44,032 nt of DNA from Chryseobacterium caseinilyticum (GCF_014837145.1 NZ_JACYFS010000012.1:1-44032), one strand, 5' to 3'. Shown: positions 17,785 to 26,061, numbered from the stretch's first letter. A program made the numbers and translations. The notes: generated from the letters alone by a model not told the origin.

Positions 17785-18054
17785 ATGAAAAAGTTTAGAA
17801 AAACAGTTGACCAATACATTCGGCAGGCAGAACAAAAGTGGAAAGCTCTGCCGGAAAAACGACAGCGACAGTTCACAAAAGTCTTCCTGGCAGCCTACAC
17901 GTTGCTGACCGTCTGTGTATTTGTACAGATCTGGATGAACGGAGCCAATGGTAAAAACATTCCAATCGGTGGACACATCAACAACATTCCGGCAGGTATT
18001 CAACCGATGAATCAGTCCTTGAAAACGACATCTATTACGAACATTCAAAAATGA
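17785..18054 (+). CDS. traL: TraL, DUF3989 small membrane protein
   Basis: An 89-residue protein. A basic cytoplasmic N-terminus (KALPEKRQRQFTKVFL) is followed by one membrane helix (AAYTLLTVCVFVQIWM) and a short periplasmic tail. Size, topology and location between TraK and TraM match TraL/DUF3989. Its stop overlaps the traM start (ATGA at 18051-18054). Its role in the channel is not established. Confidence 0.8.
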   Translation: MKKFRKTVDQYIRQAEQKWKALPEKRQRQFTKVFLAAYTLLTVCVFVQIWMNGANGKNIPIGGHINNIPAGIQPMNQSLKTTSITNIQK

Positions 18055-19379
18055 CCAGAATGAAAGATTCAAATACAACTCAGGTAAGAGTTACTGAAGG
18101 AGCTTCCGATTTATCATCGAACAATGATGTTCAGGAGAACAGGAGATTACTGCTGGAAAAATTAAAGAAACCGCTCATTTATTTTTTGATGGCTATTGTT
18201 TGTTGCGGTTGCCTGTACCTGATTTTTAAACCCAAAGAAAAAATTGTTACAGACGATATCGGTTTTAATTCAGTCATACCACAGGCTGCTGATGATCAAC
18301 TCCAGTCAGACAAACAGAAAGCGTATGAAAATCAATTGTTGGAAAATAAAAATGAAGAGAAGAGAAATGCACTCACCACCTTGTCAGATTACTGGACTGA
18401 TCCAGAGACTTTAAAAGATGGAAGCAAGGAAAGTTTACATGCTCAATCTTCAAGAGATCCAAACCGAAATATTTTACAGGGTGATCAGAACGCCGTCAAC
18501 AGTTATCGAAATGCACAACAGACATTAGGCTCTTTTTACACTCGGGATGATCAGGAGGTCAGACAGCTGAAAAGAGAGATCACCCGACTTAAAAATGAAT
18601 CATCACAGAGAGAGGCATTGCCTACAGGAACAACAATAAATGATCAGCTTGAACTGATGGAAAAATCGTATCAGATGGCTGCAAAATATCTTCCAACCTC
18701 TGCCAGCCAGGAGAAATCCGAACAAAAGCAACTTCCGGAAAAAGATGACGACCAGAAGAAATTACAGGTCACCGCTGTCCAGCCTGTCAGCAAGAATATG
18801 GTATCAAGTCTTTACCGGGAAGTCAGCGACAGTGCTTTTTTAGAAGGATTGCAAAAAAACAGATTTAGTGGGTTGCAGAACTACTATGAGACTAAAGGTT
18901 TTCAAAACAGAAACAGTATCCGGGCAGTCATCCATGAGACAAAAACCATTACTGGTGAAAGCATGGTCATCTTGAGACTTTCGCAACCGATGATGCTTGC
19001 AAAAATGTTGATTCCTGAAGGAACACTTTTAAAAGCATCAGGTAAATTTCAGGTGGGAAGACTGCAACTTAAGATTTCAACAATTGAATACAAAGGGAAC
19101 ATTCAAAATGTTGAAATCAATATCCATGATAATGACGGTCAACCGGGACTTCATAATCCTTATTCGCCGGAACAAAATGCCGTGACTGAGATTTTGGCAA
19201 ATATGGGACAGACTTCCGGAACGAATATTATGATGACCCAATCAGCAGGACAGCAAATTGCCGCAGATCTGACAAAGGGAGTTGTTCAGGGAGTTTCAGG
19301 TTATTTCCAGAAGAAAGTCAGGCTTCCAAAAGTAACTGTTAAAGCCGGACATCAGGTTTTTCTGGTCTCCAAAAAATAA
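18051..19379 (+). CDS. traM: TraM (VirB10-like) conjugative transposon protein
   Basis: A 442-residue protein. A polar N-terminus of about 40 residues is followed by one membrane helix (LIYFLMAIVCCGCLYLIF) and a long charged linker with coiled-coil content (QLKREITRLKNESSQRE). The C-terminal domain (residues about 255-440) contains RAVIHETKTITGESMVILRL and MLIPEGTLLKASG, the TraM C-terminal pattern that corresponds to the VirB10 beta-barrel. An alternative start lies three codons downstream (MKDSNT at 18060). The four-base overlap with traL supports the upstream ATG. Confidence 0.9.
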   Translation: MTRMKDSNTTQVRVTEGASDLSSNNDVQENRRLLLEKLKKPLIYFLMAIVCCGCLYLIFKPKEKIVTDDIGFNSVIPQAADDQLQSDKQKAYENQLLENKNEEKRNALTTLSDYWTDPETLKDGSKESLHAQSSRDPNRNILQGDQNAVNSYRNAQQTLGSFYTRDDQEVRQLKREITRLKNESSQREALPTGTTINDQLELMEKSYQMAAKYLPTSASQEKSEQKQLPEKDDDQKKLQVTAVQPVSKNMVSSLYREVSDSAFLEGLQKNRFSGLQNYYETKGFQNRNSIRAVIHETKTITGESMVILRLSQPMMLAKMLIPEGTLLKASGKFQVGRLQLKISTIEYKGNIQNVEINIHDNDGQPGLHNPYSPEQNAVTEILANMGQTSGTNIMMTQSAGQQIAADLTKGVVQGVSGYFQKKVRLPKVTVKAGHQVFLVSKK

Positions 19380-19400
19380 ACACACAAACAAATAACAACA

Positions 19401-20300
19401 ATGAACACAATATTTAAAAAATGGATGATCTTCATCCTTACAGCGATTTCCGCGGGTCAATTCAATGCTCAGGAAATGCCGGAATTTGCTTCACTCAACG
19501 AGGCAAAATTAGAACCTTATAAAATGGAAGTTACATACAACAAAACGACCCATTTATTATTTCCTTCACCCATCCGATACGTTGATTTGGGGAGTGAAAA
19601 TCTCATTGCCAATAAAGCTGAGGATGTAGGAAATGTGCTCCGAATTAAAGCCGGCGTCAGAGATTTTGATGAAGAAACCAATTTTTCAGTCATTACTCAG
19701 GATGGTAAATTCTACAGCTTCGATGTATTTTACAGTTCTTATCCTGACACTTTGAATTATGATCTTCTAAAGTTGCAGAGAAAGCATGAAAAAGGCTATG
19801 CGTCAGAAGTACTGTTTGAAGACCTTAAAGGAAATTCTTCTTCACTGACAGAACTGTTGATGAAGACATTATACGAAAATTCAAAGAGCACCATCAAACA
19901 TTTGGCGTCAAAAACTTTTGGAATTCATTTAGTCTTACAGTCTTTGTATATTCACGAAGGGCAATTTTATTTTGTTGTAAATCTTAAAAACAAGAGTAAT
20001 CTTCCCTACAAGATCAATTTTGTCAGTTTTAAGATTGTCGATAAGAAAAATCTAAAGAAAACAGTAGTTCAGGATAAAATGCTGACTCCGATTCGTGAAT
20101 ATTTCTTAACTAAAACTATCAATCATCAATCCGATGAAAAGGCGGTTTATCTATTAGATCAGTTTACATTACTGGAAGATCAGATCCTGGAAATTGACGT
20201 TTTTGAAGAAGAGGGTGGAAGGCATCAAAAGATACAGGTTGAAAATGCTGATCTGATCAATGCAAAGCTTGTTAAAGATATCCATTTAAGACTTAAATAA
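19401..20300 (+). CDS. traN: TraN (VirB9-like, DUF4138) protein
   Basis: A 299-residue exported protein. The signal peptide ends near SAGQFNAQ. The N-terminal beta-rich domain has TYNKTTHLLFPSPIRYVDLG and NVLRIKAGVRDFDEETNFSV, the motifs that define TraN/DUF4138, followed by a second beta domain with FYFVVNLKNKSNLPYKINFV. It is the counterpart of VirB9 and forms the outer part of the channel with TraM. It starts 21 bases after traM and is followed one base later by traO. Confidence 0.9.
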   Translation: MNTIFKKWMIFILTAISAGQFNAQEMPEFASLNEAKLEPYKMEVTYNKTTHLLFPSPIRYVDLGSENLIANKAEDVGNVLRIKAGVRDFDEETNFSVITQDGKFYSFDVFYSSYPDTLNYDLLKLQRKHEKGYASEVLFEDLKGNSSSLTELLMKTLYENSKSTIKHLASKTFGIHLVLQSLYIHEGQFYFVVNLKNKSNLPYKINFVSFKIVDKKNLKKTVVQDKMLTPIREYFLTKTINHQSDEKAVYLLDQFTLLEDQILEIDVFEEEGGRHQKIQVENADLINAKLVKDIHLRLK

Positions 20301-20301
20301 G

Positions 20302-20856
20302 ATGAAAAGGTTTATCATCATCATGGTGTTGCTCATCACTAGCCAAACAATTAGCGCGCAACGAATGCTTCCAAAGCAGAAAGGCATTGAGATCAACTCG
20401 GGAAAATTATTTACAGGGAATTTAGATCATTATTTTATCAATGGTGGATTGATTGTTCACTCCAAAAAAGGAAATTACATGCTTTATGCATTGGAATATT
20501 CAAGAGACGATATCCCATACCAGACTTCTGAAATACCTGTAGAATCAATTACTTCTGAAGCTGCTTATAGCTTCAATTTTATTGCGAACCGAGGGAAAAG
20601 TCTGATGGTCAATTTCACTCTAAGTGCTGTCGCAGGGTACGAAATAATCAATCGAGGTGACCACTTATTGTATGACGGTTCACTATTAACAAATGATTCA
20701 TCACTTATATATGGTGCTGGCGGAAAGCTAAGTATAGAATCCTATCTCTCAGATCGTTTCACAATAATTGTTTCTGGCAGAACAAAAGTACTTTGGAATA
20801 CTTCCCGTAATCAGATCAGACCTTCAGTTGGTATCGGTTTAAGAATAAATTTATAA
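20302..20856 (+). CDS. traO: TraO conjugal transfer protein
   Basis: A 184-residue exported protein. The signal peptide ends at TISAQR. The mature region (GIEINSGKLFTG... to the final PSVGIGLRINL) alternates beta strands, with an aromatic/hydrophobic C-terminus like outer-membrane beta-barrels. This is the TraO family pattern of Bacteroidetes conjugative transposons; the precise role is not known. It starts one base after traN, with traQ 14 bases downstream. The usual traP primase gene is absent between traO and traQ. Confidence 0.85.
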   Translation: MKRFIIIMVLLITSQTISAQRMLPKQKGIEINSGKLFTGNLDHYFINGGLIVHSKKGNYMLYALEYSRDDIPYQTSEIPVESITSEAAYSFNFIANRGKSLMVNFTLSAVAGYEIINRGDHLLYDGSLLTNDSSLIYGAGGKLSIESYLSDRFTIIVSGRTKVLWNTSRNQIRPSVGIGLRINL

Positions 20857-20870
20857 ATCACCTAATCAAT

Positions 20871-21317
20871 ATGAAAAATTATATCAAAATAGCGAAACGC
20901 TTTGCAAGTATTTTGTACGTAATTCCCGTTTTAATTTTAACAGAAGCAATCCTTTCATCATGTAACAATGATGAACTAGAAATTCAGCAGAACTTTCCAT
21001 TTGAAACTTCAGTCATGCCTGTTCCTAAAAATATAGCAAAAAATGAAACAGTGGAAATCAGGGTAAAAATTCATCCATCCGGCAGTTTTAATAAAACCCA
21101 ATACTATATCAGGTATTTTCAGTTTGACGGGTCCGGAGCACTGAAGTATTATGATGAAGCACCCTTTTTACCTAATGATGTGTATGAGCTCAGTCAGAAA
21201 GAGTTTCGCCTGTATTACACGTCGACATCAAAGGTGTCTCAGAATTTTAAAATCTGGATAAAGGATAGTTTTGGAAATGAGAAGGAGGTGGAATTCCAAT
21301 TTGATAATAAGGATTGA
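20871..21317 (+). CDS. traQ: TraQ, DUF3872 lipoprotein-like transfer protein
   Basis: A 148-residue protein. An N-terminal hydrophobic segment leads to a lipobox-like ILSSC, so it is probably a lipoprotein, followed by the conserved DUF3872 beta-sandwich with FETSVMPVPKNIAKNETVEI, YYIRYFQFDGSGAL and FRLYYTSTSKVSQNFKIWI blocks. In Bacteroidetes elements TraQ normally closes the tra operon, and here it is followed directly by a terminator. Its function is not defined. Confidence 0.85.
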   Translation: MKNYIKIAKRFASILYVIPVLILTEAILSSCNNDELEIQQNFPFETSVMPVPKNIAKNETVEIRVKIHPSGSFNKTQYYIRYFQFDGSGALKYYDEAPFLPNDVYELSQKEFRLYYTSTSKVSQNFKIWIKDSFGNEKEVEFQFDNKD

Positions 21318-21320
21318 AGA

Positions 21321-21359
21321 AGAAGAGAGAGATTGGCAATCGTCAATCTCTTCTTTTTT
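21321..21359 (+). terminator. Rho-independent terminator of the tra operon
   Basis: A purine-rich arm (21321-21335) and its complement (21344-21355) pair with a small bulge around a short loop. A run of T follows. It starts three bases after the traQ stop and closes the tra operon. Confidence 0.8.
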
Positions 21360-21875
21360 AATACAGAATTAACTTTCTCGAATAAGCTTTTGGACCTTTT
21401 ATATTGTACTTTATTGTTGTTATCAGATTTTGAGAGCAAAAGGACTAAGTTGCATGAAAAATATTTCAATACGGTAGTGACGTTTGTATCTGAGAAAAAA
21501 AAATTAGACCTAGCCCAGGTTTAATGCGACATGATAAAATAAATGAGCGATCATCTGTTTTCTGTACATTAATTCCACATAATGGTATATTATTTAATTC
21601 TAAAAATATGCTTGCCGTATTACTCAGTACATAAGACTTTCTGTTTTATGAGTAACGATTATAAAAAGCGTTTTAACGTCTACAAGATGTTTACTAATTG
21701 GATGAATGAAAATTTTAAAGATGAGGAAGAGATTTTTTAATTTATTCCTGAATTTTTGGTATACAGTATTGAGTAGATTTTAATGTCCCAAAACATAGAT
21801 TCTATCTACAGTTGATAGATACATATTACGGGATTTTATATTTTCTCTATGTCGGTATCCATACATGCAAAATCA
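21360..21875. other. Gene-poor stretch after the tra operon
   Basis: No convincing gene. One 30-codon plus-strand frame at 21648-21740 (MSNDYKKRFNVYKMF..., acidic end DEEEIF) is protein-like in composition and may be a tiny gene or a remnant, but has no clear ribosome site or neighbours. The 11-mer TAATTCCACAT at about 21.57 kb also occurs in the mob-tra spacer near 9.57 kb; this may be chance. Confidence 0.3.
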
Positions 21876-21897
21876 AAGGCCTCCTATAGGAAGCCTT
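21876..21897 (-). terminator. Hairpin downstream of the secreted beta-rich gene
   Basis: The arms AAGGCCTCC and GGAAGCCTT pair with one mismatch across a TATA loop. On the minus strand the hairpin lies about 40 bases after the stop of the gene at 21939-22484 and is followed by a weakly T-rich stretch. Confidence 0.5.
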
Positions 21898-21938
21898 CGA
21901 AACACCAAATCACAAAATATTAATATGAAAAAATTTTA

Positions 21939-22484
21939 TTATAAAGCAGTTGCAGTATAAGTTACCGTCTGCGTATAAGTTCCGGCTGGTTTACCTAAAA
22001 TATCGGCAGAAGATGATTTCGATGCAGGAATCAGGTAATCCAAATTCAATGTTAATGCACTTCCCAATGGAGCATTTGAAACTAAAGTTTGATCCGTTTC
22101 AGATAAAACCACAGCGGTTTTTGTTCCTCCCATTGTTCCCGCAGATGCAGCAGCTTTAATTGTCAATACATTTACAGGGATTGTGTTGGTTCCATTGATG
22201 AAATTAGCCCCTCCAGCTTTTACTTTTACGTTAAAGTTTTTCGTTGAAGTAACTTTTAAAGAGTTGGCTTTATTAATCGTTTGATCAGAGTTATAATCGG
22301 CTGCAGTTACATAGTTAAAGTCAACAGTGTTACCGATTGCAGTACTTCCGGTATCGATAGAGATTACATCGCTCAGGGTAATGTTTACTGTTGTAGTTGC
22401 GGTTGTGTTTTGTGCCTGAAGAGTGTTTATTCCTAATATAATAGCTCCGAAAGTTAAAGCTGACCTTAAGATTTGTTTTGTCAT
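21939..22484 (-). CDS. Secreted beta-sandwich protein, DUF4402/WxL-like
   Basis: A 181-residue exported protein. The signal peptide ends at NTLQAQ. The mature part is rich in Thr, Ala, Asn and Val, with alternating beta strands: ITLSDVISIDTGSTAIG near the start, an LKVTSTKNFNVKVKAGG segment, and a C-terminal GTYTQTVTYTATAL strand. This is the general layout of DUF4402/WxL-like surface proteins that are abundant in Chryseobacterium and often labelled loosely as LysM or hypothetical. No catalytic motif is visible. It has its own promoter-like TAGATTTG and a downstream hairpin. It lies outside the conjugation operon, on the opposite strand. Confidence 0.6.
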   Translation of the reverse strand: MTKQILRSALTFGAIILGINTLQAQNTTATTTVNITLSDVISIDTGSTAIGNTVDFNYVTAADYNSDQTINKANSLKVTSTKNFNVKVKAGGANFINGTNTIPVNVLTIKAAASAGTMGGTKTAVVLSETDQTLVSNAPLGSALTLNLDYLIPASKSSSADILGKPAGTYTQTVTYTATAL

Positions 22485-22535
22485 GATCGTATTATTTATT
22501 TTTATTCTTTTTCAGTTGTCCTCTTTTGAACAATA

Positions 22536-22543
22536 CAAATCTA
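22536..22543 (-). promoter_or_regulatory. Bacteroidetes -7 element for the secreted beta-rich gene
   Basis: On the minus strand TAGATTTG matches TAnnTTTG, 52 bases upstream of the start at 22484. The -33 element is not clear. Confidence 0.5.
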
Positions 22544-22622
22544 CGGCAGCTGTAATAGTTTCTTTGTAGTAGAAAATGGAAGTTCATGTAGTAAAATTAC
22601 TACACGTATCACTTTATAGAAA

Positions 22623-22652
22623 AGCCCTCAACTCCTCTAAAAGTTGAGGGCT
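22623..22652. terminator. Bidirectional terminator hairpin
   Basis: A perfect 11-bp stem (AGCCCTCAACT at 22623-22633 against 22642-22652) with an 8-nt loop and T-rich flanks, especially on the minus strand. It separates the secreted-protein gene from the accessory region to the right. Confidence 0.65.
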
Positions 22653-22725
22653 CTTTATAAAAAACATTATTCAATATCGCAAATCAACATAAATTTGCAT
22701 GGACATACACTATAGAATATAAGCG

Positions 22726-22740
22726 ATCGTTTTGTGAGAC
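22726..22740 (+). repeat. Copy 1 of the ATCGTTTTTTGAGATT-like intergenic motif
   Basis: ATCGTTTTGTGAGAC. A diverged copy of a motif found eight times between 22.7 and 38.0 kb, always in this orientation. It sits just upstream of the broken plus-strand gene at 22783. Confidence 0.5.
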
Positions 22741-22782
22741 CTTGTCAACGCCTATAACATTTTTGACTAACACCCTTGTTTG

Positions 22783-23005
22783 ATTTATGAATTGGTACCG
22801 ATAAATGGCGACTACATGTTTATTCGGATAGATCTCGACCAAAAGGATGGCGATCTGGCTGTCTTTTATATTACTGGTGAAGGCTTTTTTGTGAAAAGAT
22901 CGACATGGAAAATAATTGTCTGTGCCACTTAACATAGATTTCACTAAAATTCCTGCTGAACCGGATGAAGTGGGGAAATCAAAAGTGTATAAAAGCGACT
23001 TTTAA
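22783..23005 (+). pseudogene. Frameshifted remnant of an unrecognised gene
   Basis: From 22783 a plus-strand frame reads IYELVPINGDYMFIRIDLDQ, then an aromatic GEGFFVKRSTWKIIV segment, before a stop at 22930. In another frame the protein-like sequence continues as SVPLNIDFTKIPAEPDEVGK and ends at 23003-23005. Composition looks coding in both parts, so a frameshift within an old gene is the simplest reading. The start is missing. An 86-codon minus-strand frame over the same bases looks less protein-like. Function unknown. Confidence 0.45.
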
Positions 23006-23106
23006 GAAAATTGAATCATTAGATTCGAAAATGTAATCAACCGCAAAATAGGTATTAATCAAATATTTCAATCGATTTCTGTTTGATAATAATTCACAAG
23101 ATAATG

Positions 23107-23134
23107 TTTGATTTTGTCAAATTGTATATATTTG
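23107..23134 (+). promoter_or_regulatory. Bacteroidetes promoter for the PH-like/4-TM gene pair
   Basis: TTTG at 23107-23110, then 16 bases, then TATATTTG (23127-23134) matching TAnnTTTG. The -7 box lies 23 bases before the ATG at 23158. It is one of the better two-box matches in the window. Confidence 0.55.
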
Positions 23135-23157
23135 CACCTACTCAAACTTTTAAAATT

Positions 23158-23508
23158 ATGAGATTTTTAGATATTTTTTTTAATGATACCGATTCAAAAC
23201 TAGAGAATGACGAATCTATTTTAATGCAGGATTCAGCAAATCTGCTTCGTAAAGCAATTTCTGTTGGAGGCAAATTAACATTAACTAATAATCGTCTAAT
23301 TTTTCAACCACATAAAATAAACTTTGATAGAAGCGGTGAAACTATCGATCTAGAAACTATTAAAGGAGTAAAAAAGGTCAAAACATTTGATATTTTTGAC
23401 ACTGCATTACGTATAACAACGGACGATGAAGAAGAGTTTAAATTCATTCTGAATGCAGACACCAGAGATAAATGGTTTGAAAAGCTAGATTCCTTGATTA
23501 ATTCATGA
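23158..23508 (+). CDS. Small PH/GRAM-like domain protein
   Basis: A 116-residue protein starting at MRFLDIFFN, preferred over the in-frame 23083 start because the promoter boxes lie between the two. The chain runs as a single small beta-rich domain with GGKLTLTNNRLIFQPHKIN, typical of GRAM/bacterial PH domains (first strands with LxLTNxRLIF), and a C-terminal helix (DTRDKWFEKLDSLI). Such domains bind lipids or act as small adaptors. The stop overlaps the start of the next gene (ATGA at 23505), implying joint function with that membrane protein. Confidence 0.6.
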   Translation: MRFLDIFFNDTDSKLENDESILMQDSANLLRKAISVGGKLTLTNNRLIFQPHKINFDRSGETIDLETIKGVKKVKTFDIFDTALRITTDDEEEFKFILNADTRDKWFEKLDSLINS

Positions 23509-23924
23509 GTTTTGCGGAAATAAAAGATGAGATAAAGCTGCAAATCAGACATGATAAAAAGTACAAATATGTTTGGAGTTGGGCCTTAGTTTCAATTATT
23601 TGTGTTTTTGCACTCAAATGGTTTAGATACAGACAATTTGAACTCTCACCAACTGTAGATTTTCTGCAAGGAGTCTTACCAAATTTTTTTGCAGCAACGA
23701 CATTTACCGCGGGATTTTTTATTTACTACAAACTTATTTTTAGAACAGATAACACAACAGATAATAAATTAACGATTTCTTCTGCAATTTCATTTTTCGG
23801 GTTGGTTATTTGGGAATTTATTCAGCTGATGATGGGAAGTCCAATTGATATTTATGATATCTTCACGACTTTTTTGGGATGCTTGATTACATTTATTTTT
23901 GTGAAATTTCTTTTCTCAAAATAG
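23505..23924 (+). CDS. Four-helix membrane protein, unknown function
   Basis: A 139-residue protein. After a polar N-terminus it has about four membrane helices (VWSWALVSIICVFALKWF, FFAATTFTAGFFIYYKLIF, SSAISFFGLVIWEFIQLMMG, IFTTFLGCLITFIFVKFLF). The overall shape resembles small VanZ-like proteins, but no diagnostic motif is seen. It overlaps the PH/GRAM-like gene by four bases and is followed 23 bases later by the beta-rich gene, forming a three-gene plus-strand set. Confidence 0.55.
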   Translation: MSFAEIKDEIKLQIRHDKKYKYVWSWALVSIICVFALKWFRYRQFELSPTVDFLQGVLPNFFAATTFTAGFFIYYKLIFRTDNTTDNKLTISSAISFFGLVIWEFIQLMMGSPIDIYDIFTTFLGCLITFIFVKFLFSK

Positions 23925-23947
23925 TAAATAGAATTATAAATAACAAC

Positions 23948-24412
23948 ATGAAAAAATTATCAGTAAAACTTCAAGAATCTAAATTTAAAATTTATTCTGA
24001 AGAAAATTTATTTGGAGAAATAATTTATGACGAAAATAATCTGGAGGCTTCACTTCTTCTTGGCAATAAAAAGCTAAGAGCAGAGAAAGATTCTAAAAAT
24101 AATATTGAACTCAAACGAAATAATCTAAGTCTATTTACATTAGATTTTGATTATATATGGGGAGGAGCTGAAATTGTATTCAATGGTGTTGATACAGGAT
24201 TTGATGTAAAAGGAAAATGGTTTAAACCTGGTACTAGACTTACCGATGAGAATGATAAAGACTTGGTTATTGCTGTAAAAAAAGATGATGGATTAGAAGT
24301 GTCTGTTTTGGACGAAAACATTTCAGATGAATTAATAATAACTACTATATTCTATCATATTTATGCGTCAGCTGGTAAAACGAGATCAATTATCCGTGGA
24401 GGATTTAAATAA
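23948..24412 (+). CDS. Beta-rich protein resembling LURP-one/tubby-like fold
   Basis: A 154-residue protein starting at MKKLSVKLQESKF (a longer frame from 23879 overlaps the previous gene). It is a string of short beta strands: KIYSEENLFGEIIYDENN, LFTLDFDYIWGGAEIVFNG, FDVKGKWFKPGTRLTDENDK, ending in a hydrophobic helix (ELIITTIFYHIYAS). The alternation and the final helix resemble the LURP-one/tubby C-terminal barrel that follows lipid-linked genes in bacteria, but this is a fold guess only. There is no signal peptide. It is the third gene of the PH-like/4-TM set and ends before a hairpin terminator. Confidence 0.45.
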   Translation: MKKLSVKLQESKFKIYSEENLFGEIIYDENNLEASLLLGNKKLRAEKDSKNNIELKRNNLSLFTLDFDYIWGGAEIVFNGVDTGFDVKGKWFKPGTRLTDENDKDLVIAVKKDDGLEVSVLDENISDELIITTIFYHIYASAGKTRSIIRGGFK

Positions 24413-24423
24413 CATTTTAAACC

Positions 24424-24456
24424 AGATAAATGGCTTTCTCATGAAGCCATTTATCT
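24424..24456 (+). terminator. Hairpin after the three-gene set
   Basis: A perfect 13-bp stem (AGATAAATGGCTT at 24424-24436 with 24444-24456) around a 7-nt loop, 12 bases after the stop of the beta-rich gene. The following T-run is weak. Confidence 0.6.
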
Positions 24457-24523
24457 ATGTATATAAAATTTACATACTATAATTTAGAATAAAACTTTCA
24501 AAATAATGTACAATGCTAATTTA

Positions 24524-24539
24524 ATCGTTTTGTGAGATT
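24524..24539 (+). repeat. Copy 2 of the ATCGTTTTTTGAGATT-like intergenic motif
   Basis: ATCGTTTTGTGAGATT lies in the gap between the convergent ends of the plus-strand three-gene set and the minus-strand YD-like gene. Confidence 0.55.
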
Positions 24540-24602
24540 ATTCTTGAGATACTAATTGTATTTCTTTTGTGAGCAGTGAAAATAATGTCATTAAAGCAAG
24601 TA

Positions 24603-25559
24603 TTAATAATATTCTATTTCATAAAAATGTTCGGTAGTAATCGCATTGATTTCTCCTTCGGTACGTACGTAAATTTTATTGCCCCACTGATCGTATTTAT
24701 AATGCGATCGACTTTCAGCTTTTGTTCCGTTTTTTATATCTCCGCTAAAACGAAAACGATGCATTGTGAGATCACCCATTTCATTATATTCAAAATTCTC
24801 TATAGAATATAAATTTTTATTATTGAATTCAACACTCTTTATCTTTTGGTTTTTATCGTTGTAACTGTTAAAAACTGTTCGGTTTTTATAGTTTTCCTTA
24901 ATTAAATTATCATTTTCAGAATAAGTAAATTCTCTGAATCCCACAATTTCATCAACATTACGTTCTTCAATCCTTACTTTGTTTTTATCATACCTTAAAA
25001 CCGTTAAGTATGGCGAATTAGGAAACTTAGTATTTTTAAATCGAATTGGCATATTTTGATAATCATATTCAACAGCTGTTTCAGATAATGCTAAAAGCTG
25101 ATTTCTTACATTGAACTGATATTTACTGTGGTCAACAGTATCGGTTTTTACAACTCTGATTTTTTCTTTCAAACGTTTTTTTTCATCATAATGGTAGTAG
25201 ATACTAATATATCCCCGCTCATTCGTAAAGTATTTTTTTCCTTCTGGATCAAATAGATCATAAGAAAATAGATTTTTATCCCCGCTGAGTGCATACTTAA
25301 CATATGTTGAAATTTTTTTTATTTGTTTTACCATTTTTTTAGGCATAAAATCAAAAGGCTTAACCTGAAAGATATACACCCCATAATCAAGATTTAAAGT
25401 GGGATTGACAAACTGGAAATTTTCAATTTCAGCATCTTTAATCTGATCAAATTGAAGATCATCGACATTTAAATAAATTCTGTCAAAAGAAGTAGGTGTT
25501 TTCTGAGCGCACAACAGAAAATTCAGCAAAATAAAAAATGTAGTGTAGATTTTCTTCAT
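24603..25559 (-). CDS. Exported YD-repeat-like protein, unknown function
   Basis: A 318-residue protein starting at MKKIYTTFF, with a signal peptide ending around LLCAQ. The mature part has many short units of the form YxYDxxxRxxE/KxxxY (for example ISIYYHYDEKKRLKEKIR, EYDYQNMPIRF, YSENDNLIKENYKN, FEYNEMGDLTMHRF, HYKYDQWGNKIY) that resemble YD/RHS-type repeats, but the protein is far too short for a full RHS toxin. Exported, possibly surface-associated. It may belong to the mixed accessory set in this region. No operon partner on the same strand follows. Confidence 0.55.
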   Translation of the reverse strand: MKKIYTTFFILLNFLLCAQKTPTSFDRIYLNVDDLQFDQIKDAEIENFQFVNPTLNLDYGVYIFQVKPFDFMPKKMVKQIKKISTYVKYALSGDKNLFSYDLFDPEGKKYFTNERGYISIYYHYDEKKRLKEKIRVVKTDTVDHSKYQFNVRNQLLALSETAVEYDYQNMPIRFKNTKFPNSPYLTVLRYDKNKVRIEERNVDEIVGFREFTYSENDNLIKENYKNRTVFNSYNDKNQKIKSVEFNNKNLYSIENFEYNEMGDLTMHRFRFSGDIKNGTKAESRSHYKYDQWGNKIYVRTEGEINAITTEHFYEIEYY

Positions 25560-25643
25560 AAAATGGCTTCTCAAAATAATTAAACTATACAATTATTGGT
25601 AAGAATTACCTGTTACACATTTTTTTTTTAGTCATTTGTATTA

Positions 25644-25937
25644 TCATGGTTTTTGATTATTTTTTGATATTCTTCGATGGTAATATCCTACATTACCAAA
25701 TAATCTAATTTTCTGATCAGATTCTAATTGATATTTGTTGTTTACATCTGAAGATAAAACCTTTTTCGATATAGTACTGTAGTATGCAGAATCTTTTATC
25801 ATAGAAAAACGAGATTCTATCGGAGGGTCTGTTTCCAAATATATAGTGTTAACGGATCTGTTTGCAATAATTATGGAATAACCGGGATCACAGCTTACCA
25901 ACAGAACCGGCAATAGAATTATTCCTATTTTTTTCAT
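25644..25937 (-). CDS. Small lipoprotein, unknown function
   Basis: A 97-residue protein. A short signal sequence ends in the lipobox LLVSC, followed by a beta-type domain (YSIIIANRSVNTIYLETDPP) and a basic end (YYHRRISKNNQKP). It is probably lipid-anchored. It starts seven bases from a copy of the repeated ATCNTTTTTTGAGATT motif. No recognised family. Confidence 0.45.
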   Translation of the reverse strand: MKKIGIILLPVLLVSCDPGYSIIIANRSVNTIYLETDPPIESRFSMIKDSAYYSTISKKVLSSDVNNKYQLESDQKIRLFGNVGYYHRRISKNNQKP

Positions 25938-25944
25938 CTAATTT

Positions 25945-25960
25945 ATCATTTTTTGAGATT
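25945..25960 (+). repeat. Copy 3 of the ATCGTTTTTTGAGATT-like intergenic motif
   Basis: ATCATTTTTTGAGATT, one base from the main form, directly upstream of the minus-strand lipoprotein start (7 bases). Confidence 0.55.
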
Positions 25961-26061
25961 AATTATTACTTATATTTCTTAATATTATCAAGTTTGAAGT
26001 TCATCCTGCAATATTATTGTTTCAACTCAGAAACATTTATGTTATTAAGCAGACCTCTAGT

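Noticed and set aside
22684..22944. 86-codon minus-strand frame
   Set aside because: The opposite strand shows a more protein-like frame and this one contains a copy of the repeated motif.
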